Of a DNA stretch of 64,000 bases, positions 56,183 to 64,000 are shown in pieces. The notes beneath the pieces were generated by a model. The model was not told where the DNA came from. It saw only the letters and a program-made list of their open reading frames with translations, and made no database searches. The stretch spans positions 57,474,629 to 57,538,628 of the forward strand of contig NC_012878.2 of the NCBI RefSeq assembly GCF_000003195.3, read 5' to 3'. The translations under genes and the position numbers were made by a program. The stretch comes from Sorghum bicolor. Lineage: Eukaryota > Streptophyta > Magnoliopsida > Poales > Poaceae. Positions within the stretch are counted from its first letter, which is position 1, and each line of letters starts with the position of its first letter.

Positions 56183-56905
56183 ATGCGCAGGACTACGGAC
56201 GGCGGTGACGACTTCACCTTCGCCGCCGCCCAGCCACCACCTCGTCTACTATCTGCAGTCGGCGGCGGCGGCGGGTGCATGGGCCCGCCGCTGCTGTACC
56301 CAATCTTCGGCCGGCCGAGGTCCCCGCCGCGGGCTTCTCCGGCCCCGGAGCTGGAGACGGCCACCGCGCGGGTTCCGCTAGGACGGCTTCTACTGGTGGA
56401 CAGGGATCCGTCGCCCTCGCCGCCGCCAGCGCCAGCGCCCGCGCCCGCGGACGACGTCGTCGACGACGAAGGCCTCGACTCGGTGCCGGCGGAGATGTTC
56501 TGCCCCTGGTCTCCCGGGTGGTCGGCGTCGGCCGCGGCGGCGGCGTCCTCCCCGGCGCGGTGCAAGAAGAGCGGCTCAACGGGGTCCGTGCTCCGGTGGC
56601 GGCCCCGGCTCGTCGTCGGGCGCAGCCAGAGCGACGGCAAGGAGAAGTTCGTCTTCTTCAGCGCCGCCTCCTCCGGCGGGTCGTTCGGGCGCCGGAACCA
56701 GAAGGGGCGAGGTGCCGTGGAGGGTGCCAACGGCGCTGCCAGCGCCGGCTCCGCCGGAGCTGGTGCTGCCCACGCCTGGAGCTACTACGTCAAGAACAAT
56801 AACGGCGGTGGCGCACGCCGGAGGTCGTTCCTGCCGTACAAGCAGGACCTCGTCGGGCTGTTCGCCAACGCCGCCGTGTTCCGCCGGAGCTACCTCCCGT
56901 TCTGA
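56183..56905 (+). CDS. DUF1645-like protein, full form (copy 2 of tandem pair)
   Basis: 240 aa, intronless. Order of features: DDFTFAAAQ (9-17), LLYPIFGRPRSPP (37-49), ARVPLGRLLLVD (62-73), a Pro/Ala run, EMFCPWSPGW (104-113), SPARCKKSGSTGS (123-135), the DUF1645-type centre VLRWRPRLVVGRSQSDGKEK with FVFFS (136-160), a Gly/Ala-rich linker, and the C-terminal RRRSFLPYKQDLVGLFANAA plus FRRSYLPF. The RWR...RSQSDGK core and Ser-rich context are the family signature. The same-strand neighbour at 53854-54477 is its tandem paralogue. A TATA box lies at 56040-56047. No catalytic motif is visible. Known members influence stress tolerance and grain size in rice, but the role here is inference. Confidence 0.86.
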   Translation: MRRTTDGGDDFTFAAAQPPPRLLSAVGGGGGCMGPPLLYPIFGRPRSPPRASPAPELETATARVPLGRLLLVDRDPSPSPPPAPAPAPADDVVDDEGLDSVPAEMFCPWSPGWSASAAAAASSPARCKKSGSTGSVLRWRPRLVVGRSQSDGKEKFVFFSAASSGGSFGRRNQKGRGAVEGANGAASAGSAGAGAAHAWSYYVKNNNGGGARRRSFLPYKQDLVGLFANAAVFRRSYLPF

Positions 56906-59079
56906 TATACACACCCAGCCGCATATACGTATACACTCACCCAGCTCACATATACTAGCTGGTACGTATATGTGAGCGATTGGTAACTTTTTGGCTGGCT
57001 TGTTTAATTATTTGCTGGTAATCATCAGTTTACTGCAGTGTAACACACAGGGCTCGATGACAGCTTATACTTGTGTAGCCGGCCGGTCAGCCGTGAAGTG
57101 TGTGTACTGTGCACACTCCAATAGTGCATTTTATTCAGCATATATTCTTAGGTTTTTGTGTGATGTTCTGCTTGTAGAGCAGGTGGTATATATATATTGG
57201 ATTATGTATCTCAGTATTTGGTTACGAGACAGCTGTTCTTGTTCTTGGTGACAAAAGGGAAAAAGTGGAGTTAGAGAATCCTCTTTACTTACTTTTTTGT
57301 TTTTTTTTAATCCGAGTTGCTAGCGATGCTCTACCTATACTATCTGATCCATGACTACTCGTCGTGCCTGTGCTTTGTGTACGTAAGCAGGCGCCTACTA
57401 GCAGCTACTGTACGTACGGGTCCTTATTGACCTACTGTTAGTTGCCTGACGACGTACTGCAATACGAAGCTCAGAGGTGATTAGCAGACTGCTTAACTAA
57501 GAGATGCATGGTGCATACCCAACGTATGTATAAATTAACCACCATCCATTTCCAGTTTCCTCCGCACAACCACATTCTCCGAGATGAAGTAATTTTAGGT
57601 TTGAACCAAATCAAACTTTCTTAATTAAGCTTGACTACAGTGATATATACTCATACGTTCAAATAGATTTATTAGATATATAATATTATAATTAATTTGG
57701 TAATATTAATTCGATATCTAATTTTTTATATAAATTTGATCCGACCGAGAGTTATTTGACTACTCAACAGTGAGAATTTTTTTTTTGTTCTCGTTTTTGG
57801 ACGGTGGGAGTAGAAAAGAAGTAGAGTAGATCAATTAATTGTTCCTTCAAATGGAATGTCACGTACCCTCATAAAACTCACAACATGTTTGCTTGAGTTT
57901 ATCTACGGAATTTATCAGTTATTCAACAATATTTTTCTTTCGCAACAAATCACTGAATATTACTCTCAGCCATAGCTTACAATATATATACAAAGGAATC
58001 AAGGAAATAAATAAAGTTGGAGTCGTTTTCCCTAGTCCTGCGTACGTGCAGCGAGCACATTTGCCATGATGCTGCCTGCATCACAATGTCGACCGTCCCC
58101 GTCGTCCCTCACAGCTACGCAGGCGGCCGGCAGAGTGTCGTCGTCGTCGAAGTCGAGGTCGACTGAAGCGGTCAAGCAGCAGTACGTAGCACTGTGTACC
58201 ACTTGAGCTTGCACTCACCTTTCACAGGCCACACGGCCGGCCATTAGCGCTGACGACGAGAGCGATCCGATCGACTGCATGGCTGCTCTCCCATGCGATG
58301 CCGATCCATTAATCTAGTGGTGGCCCCGGGGCCGGCGGCGTGATTAGGAAGCCTGCAGGTTATGTGGTGCGAAGGCTGGGCGCGTGCCGTTAATGCCAGG
58401 GCCCAGACGCGGACCCGTCACGCGACCCTAAAACGATGGCGCGAGCGCGCCTGTCCTAGCCTCCTAGTCCTAGCTGTGTGCAGTGTCCTCGATCAGTTGC
58501 GTCGCCCCCCGGTTTGCTTTTGCTTTGTTCGTCGCGGCACGCCACCTAGGAATTCATCAGATCATGTGCGTCACGTACGCTCTGGATCGGGAGGAACCGC
58601 CTGCCGAGCGAGAGAGATAGACGGGGTCGATCTGTAGCCAAGAAGAAAAAAGAGCTGCGGAACTCTGGCAGACGCGACGCGATGACCAATGCGAATCATC
58701 GCCGTTCGCCAACGCTACATGCGCCGTACCGTACCAGCTGCGGTCTGTGGAGATCACTCTCTAGCGCCATCTAGTCTAGAGGATTTGGATAAAAAGAAAA
58801 AAAAGGGTATCCTTCTCGAGCACAGTCTATAAAAATCTCGCTTTCTATGGAAGTTTATAAATAAATCATATCATCCATCCATTTTCCAAAAACAATATAA
58901 TTTTGGATTTAGAAACAAGTCATTTTTTTTAAAAGAAAAGTCTCGACCAAGTTTATAAAAAAAAAGTATCAAGATTCATGTCTTCAGATAGATTTAATAT
59001 GAAAACATATTCCACATTTAAGCAAATATTTTTTTGACAGAAGTAATCAAATAAGTTTTAATCAATATCATAGATGTTA
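56906..59079. other. Intergenic, no supported gene
   Basis: 56906-57250 is the likely 3' UTR of the DUF1645-like gene. 57590-57812 looks like a decayed Stowaway relative ending GTTTTTGGACGGTGGGAGTAG. 58030-58760 is GC-richer with ORFs of at most 91 codons and no motifs. Confidence 0.45.
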
Positions 59080-59289
59080 CTCCCTTCATCCCAAATTGTA
59101 AGTCATTCCAAGAATGTTGGAGAATTAAAACATCTCAACTTTGACTAAAATTATATAAAGATAATTATAAAGATTTATAACATTAAATAGGTATAATATA
59201 AAAATATAATTAATGAACATTGTAACGATACTAAGTCAAATTTGAGATAGTTAACTTTTCAAGATTCTTGAAATGATTTATAGATGGAG
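59080..59289. mobile_element. Stowaway MITE, 210 bp, TA duplication
   Basis: The left end CTCCCTTCATCCCAAATTGT is flanked by TA (59078-59079). The right end is eroded (AGATTCTTGAAATGATTTATAGATGGAG) with TA at 59290-59291. It is closely related to the copy at 12240-12499. Confidence 0.8.
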
Positions 59290-59689
59290 TACTAGTTTTT
59301 AGATTCAATCATCCTTAAATAATTTGCCGATTCGACTAGCTGAATTTTTCGGCCGGTGATGATACTAATGCTAATTTGTTGTGAGATAGCTGAAAAGTAG
59401 TGTTGATAAAGTGAATAGGGATCTTCTCTCCGTGGAGATGGCCTACCTTAAACACTGTTCCATGGCTTGAGTACTCGAACGATGATGATTGCATTTTTTT
59501 ACTTATTATAGGGAGTACTACACTACACGGCATAGAAAATCGGAGAAAAACCGCGTGACATGTTCTATGTACTTGCTGCTTAGTCATTTCCTCTCCGCGG
59601 ACATCATTTTCGGTCGCTCCTTTCCGAGATTTTCTGATGCAAAACTTTAGCAAGTGACTATAAAGCAAAGTAGCAAACTAGTTTCCCAG

Positions 59690-59722
59690 CCCCCCCCCCC
59701 CCCCCCCCCCCTTTTTTTTTTT
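59690..59722. repeat. C(22)T(11) homopolymer pair
   Basis: Twenty-two C directly followed by eleven T. Confidence 0.95.
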
Positions 59723-60339
59723 CTCCAGATAGATATATTGTCGCGCGTAACGGGACATCTCCTTCAGTCCTCTCCTTTTCTGCAACTGTTTTTTTCCCGA
59801 TTTCCACGACAAGCTCTAGATAATGTAGGTAGGATAGTAACCCCAGCGATCTATGGCACGTCACGGGTCACGGCATAGCTATCACATTGATCCCTGTTGT
59901 GTTCCGGGATCGCACCTAGGATTGCAATTGCAACGATGCCAACTGCTCCAGCATAAAAGCCAGCACGTATTTTTTTTTTGGTCAAAAAGGTTTAGGTGAT
60001 CTGTGATATCAGCAAGTTCATTCATTCATCGACCTGCAGTTCCCTTCCCTGGATGGTCATCTGATGAACATCTCGTATTAATAAGGTAGGCCATCTATAA
60101 ACTCTAAAGCACTATAGGATGCGTACATGCTATAGCGCACACAGGAAATGCGGACGACGGCATTACGGCAACCTGGACACCCATTTTCCACCAGACAAAG
60201 AGAGAGTGAGATCTACAGGCATGAATTATGTACAACGAACGAATCCCGTGGCAGGCGAAAATGCTAAGACGCCTTGTGTATTTGCGCCTCTGCACCTAAG
60301 TGAGAAACTGAGGCTATGGTACAGAAGAACCTGGGTTTA
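59723..60339. other. DEG1 3' flank
   Basis: Likely contains the 3' UTR of the DEG1 gene (minus strand) close to 60339. No other gene is seen. Confidence 0.45.
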
Positions 60340-63300
60340 CTAGGATTCGTCAGCCTTCGGTTCCAGGACCACAGGGATCTTCTCTTTATGATCGCCACGC
60401 AAGACTTCCACGGTCACCTTAAACACCATGTAACTCAGTGTCTTAGCAACGGTCAAGCACGTCAAATTTCTTCTTTTGTAGGAATAAACATGTATAGGTA
60501 AGAAAGCAAAATCTTACCGTTTCCCCAACTTTACACTGATCCAATATCCGATACAAGTCGCTTCCGTTTGTTACCTTTGTACCATTCACAGAGGTAATTA
60601 TATCACCCAGGATAAGCCGGCCATAGGGATCTCGTTTGGTTGATTGCAGACCCTGATCAAAACGACATGAGAAGTAGAACTTTTAGCCACAGTAGCTGTA
60701 TGATGCAAAGACGTGATTTATAAATGCATTACGTTAGACAAAAGTACAGAAGAAGGAAAATTTCTTTGAAAAAATAGCTTTTCATGTCCAGTTTGTTTTC
60801 TGAGCTGCCCTTAGTTCCAAACACGCATGAAAAATTAACAGAAGCTACAATCTAGTGTATTAATAAATAATAGCTCAAGGTTTTCCCATGGTTGGATGTG
60901 TTGTAACTAGGCATAGAGAATGTATAATCTGAAAAATAATATAGTACAGAACTCAAAAGTGAAACTGAAGCATAATTATAGCATGCCCCGAGAAATCCCT
61001 GCTTTCAAGTTAAGTCATTACCAAATCAGGAAATACAAAAGGAATCTCACCGCTTTGCCAGCTGGTCCGTTTGGAGGAGCATCCAAGACAAGCACTCCAC
61101 TTAATCCAAGCTGCTCTACAGATTGATCAGGGGCAAACTTTATTCCCAAAATAGGTCTGGTCACCTTGCCAAATTTTATAAGTTGGTCCACAATGCCCCC
61201 AACCTGAAAATAGGGTATTATTTGTGTCGTTGTCAAAACATGTGAGTTAACTGCAAGGAAGAATGAAACAAAACTAAAGTGAATTTAGGCACTGACTTGA
61301 GTGAACTACTACTGTCGACAGATTTTTAGAAAACAGAGTTGAAAATGTACATACTGTATCAACTGGAATGGAAAACCCAACGCCAGATGATGCTCCTGAG
61401 GGTGAGTATATAGCTGTGTTTACACCTATCAAGTTTCCAGAACTATCAAGGAGTGGACCACCACTGTTACCAGGGTTGATAGCAGCATCAGTCTGTATCA
61501 CATCTTGTATAGGACGTCCCGTGGCAGCTGAACTGATTTCTCGACGCAATCCACTAGGGGCATCAGCATAAACAGAAAAACAGAGTCTCAGTGCATTCCG
61601 ATATGAATCAGACAAATATGAATCAGCTTAACAAACAATGTTCCACCTGATAACACCTGTTGTAAGAGTGTGGTCAAGGCCAAACTGCAAACACAAAAAG
61701 TAATAAATGTTTTAGACTATAGGTAAATTGGTAATAACTCTGCAATCATTATCGAAAGAACTCGCCCTTGTTATTGAAGTTCAATAATTTTCCTAGCCGA
61801 GCTAAGATCATATCGTTCCACACAGGAATTGTGTCAAACTCTGGTCTGTGGAGCGCGGACACATAAACAATACACATCATTTTTCTATATGATCATATTC
61901 TTGTTTGCTGCAACTCTGGTATGTTATTACTTATTACCTTTAAACACTACCTAACAACATATTCATGAAACAAGAACAGCAGTAGTCTATGCAAATGTTA
62001 TCATGGATCAAGAATTCAAGGTTAAAATAAGAAAAAAAAATCAGGAATACTAGTAGCAAGTACATAAAAAGTTAGAGCACCAACCAAAAGCTAAGATACC
62101 ACATCTATCTCTAACTTCTAAGGTAGAAAACCAACCATGTTGTACACATAATCTCATTGTATTATAAGCAACACAACAAGAAGAAAGGTGTTATTAGCAC
62201 TCACTGGGTTTCCAATGGCATATACTTTCTGACCAACCAGTAGGTCTGCTGACACACCAACAGGTATAGGTCTTAGTTTATCCTTTGGTGCTTTGATACG
62301 CAAAACAGCAACATCCTTGTCCTGGTCAAATCCAACAACTTGCGCTTCATACACTGACTGATCAGCAAGTGTGACCCTGCATAAAACTATCAGTTGTAAC
62401 CTCACTTCACCATTACATATCTATAGGCATCATCGACATCTAAAAGACACCGGAAAAAAATATATAAACAAATATGGATGTTTTGCATTCGTGTATCAGA
62501 CCATGTGGAGATCATTTGACATTAGCAGTGAGATGACACAACTGCAGAGCATTGCCAACTAACACAAAAACGTGGTTAGAAAAAGTCAGAAGTTTATGTC
62601 ATTGATAGCCTGAAGAATTAGTTCTTTTGCATTAAAATACTCAAAATGTAGTGTTAAGTTTCACTTCTTGAAATTGGGATGCAAGGAACTTCTAGAGTAA
62701 GCAGTACCTTTTCTAAAATTGTAATGCAGATGGCATTGCATAACTTCTAACAACCAGATAGTGAAGCTGTTGAACAAGTGTCATGTTGCTTCTGCTACAC
62801 TAAAATATCGGCCTTTTGGACAAGTACTCCGACCAGGTCTTCTAGGGAGCCAAATTGATAATGAACCATTACTAATGGGTCCTGTTTGTAGTTTGCTGGG
62901 TATTGTCAATCAGTAATTGCGCTGCCACAGCTTACCAACACCACAACTCCTTTCCCCCCACTCTGTCCACTTGAAATTATTGGAAGACTAGAGCATATTT
63001 TAATGAAACACCAGCGACCCTAACCTTTAATACTAGAATTGACAAGCTTTGATGTTTGATCTGAGCAAAGGAAGCGTAGTAGGAAAGCATCCAGCCTCCG
63101 AACCAACCTGAGGTCTGACGCGCCACGAATGACATGGAAATTGGTGACGATGTGGCCACTCTTATCCCAGACAAAGCCCGACCCGGACCCCTGTGGCACC
63201 TCTAGCACGTCGAGGGTGAACGCGTCCTGCCTGCACACGAAGTACGCGGAAGAGATTAGAGCATCCTCGAGCCTCTGGTTGCAATCCGGAGGAGCTGAGG

Positions 63301-63783
63301 GCTCCCGAGTTCAGACACACGACGCAGAGGCCAGGGGACTGGTCGGGAGGGGCAGCCACGGAACGACGGGGAGGCCCACCTGACGGCGAGGTTGGTGATG
63401 TAGACGACGGAGGGCGTGTTCTCTTGGAAGAGGCGCACGGTGGCGAGCTCGTCCGCCTGCAGCTTCCGGGGCGTGGAGACCACGAACGCGGATGCCGCGC
63501 CGGCGTCGCCGAGGACGAGCGACGCGGAGGCGAGCGCGACGATGAGGGAGCCCGCGGCCGACGACAGCAGCCGGCCCGCGGTCTCTCCGGGGACCAGCGA
63601 GCCGAGCCGCCGCGCCCACGGCCACGGCGAGGAGGCGGAGGCGGGCGCGGGCGCGGGCGCCGGCTTGGTGGCCGCGGCGCGCGCGAGGTGCCTGAGGAAA
63701 TGACGCGGGCGACGTGGCGGCGGGAGCGGGGAGAGGAAGCAGGCGGCGGCAGAGGAGGACGCGGCGGCGGCGGCGGCGGCCAT
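60340..63783 (-). CDS. DEG1: Chloroplast DEG1-type serine protease (DegP/HtrA), eight exons
   Basis: Thylakoid-lumen ATP-independent protease/chaperone; in Arabidopsis DEG1 degrades photodamaged photosystem II proteins. Exons on the minus strand: 63380-63783, 63108-63230, 62205-62376, 61647-61684, 61355-61553, 61051-61203, 60518-60652 and 60340-60417. They join in frame to 433 aa (Arabidopsis DEG1 is about this size). The Ser/Ala/Arg/Pro-rich N-terminus is a transit peptide. [20 protein letters not shown] then an Ala-rich AGAASA site fits a lumenal targeting signal. The trypsin-like domain has His167 (TNFHVIRG), Asp197 (QDKDVAVL) and Ser276 ([10 protein letters not shown]). A single PDZ domain follows (about 320-420: [34 protein letters not shown]) and the end is LEPKADES. 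All introns are GT-AG, and exon 4 is a 38-nt microexon. Confidence 0.97.
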
Positions 63784-64000
63784 TGGGCTGCTGTTGCTTG
63801 TGCTTGCGGGGCAAGGGGAGTGGAGCGAGCCCAGCCGCCCGCGGCCGCGGGTGTTTGGACGATGATGAGTGGTCGAGTGGATGCGCTGCGTTGCTGCCTC
63901 TGGTGCTGCTTGCTTGGCGCTTTCCTACTGGCTCGTCTCGCTTCTTCTTGTCAGCTCGCGACTCGTGTTTCCTTTCCTTTCCTTTCGTGCTGCTTCGGGT
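63784..64000 (-). promoter_or_regulatory. DEG1 leader and proximal promoter
   Basis: GC-rich 5' region on the minus strand with repeated GGAAAGGAAA and GCCCAAT just before the start codon. No TATA box is seen within the window. Confidence 0.4.

Noticed and set aside
62154..62405. 83-codon minus-strand ORF as a separate small protease
   Set aside because: It is DEG1 exon 3 read into its flanking introns.

Overview
The window is nuclear DNA from a grass, most probably Sorghum or another close panicoid relative. The organism call is inference. It rests on intron-containing plant genes, very GC-rich coding exons with alanine, glycine and proline runs set in AT-rich intergenic DNA, and dense MITEs of grass type (Stowaway with CTCCCTCC ends, Tourist with TTA/TAA target sites, and a family of about 243 bp with GGCCTTGTTTAG ends). 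There are no operons, CRISPR arrays or prokaryotic features.

Layout. 0-3.3 kb: the 3' fifteen exons of an ERD6-like sugar transporter (+), whose 5' end lies outside the window. 4.9-5.8 kb: a two-exon HAN-type GATA transcription factor (-). 13.2-14.8 kb: a single-exon 3-ketoacyl-CoA synthase (-). 15-24.5 kb: gene-poor DNA with MITEs, a GC-rich island and a LINE tail. 24.6-26.5 kb: a decayed CIPK kinase pseudogene (-) interrupted by an LTR-like insertion. 27.6-29.6 and 34.6-36.6 kb: two paralogous intronless L-type lectin receptor kinases (-), each 671 codons. 38.8-40.7 kb: the mitochondrial Fe-S scaffold ISU (+), with a tRNA-Asn gene antisense in its first intron. 42.2 kb: a small single-pass membrane protein (+). 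44.5-49 kb: a MITE cluster. 50.7-51.3 kb: a small plant protein of unknown function (+). 52.4-53.15 kb: a 5'-truncated LINE (-). 53.9-54.5 and 56.2-56.9 kb: a tandem pair of DUF1645-like genes (+), one lacking the family's central block. 60.3-63.8 kb: an eight-exon chloroplast DEG1 protease (-).

The genes are functionally independent (sugar transport, floral/organ-boundary transcription, very-long-chain fatty acid elongation, cell-surface signalling, Fe-S assembly, thylakoid protein quality control). The only local relationships are the two tandem duplications (LecRK and DUF1645-like). I found no convincing new biological system. The most useful observations are a MITE family with 3-bp target duplications of varied sequence, the tRNA nested in the ISU intron beside a perfect 65-bp duplication, an in-frame stopless intron inside the GATA zinc finger, and the diverged DUF1645-like pair.
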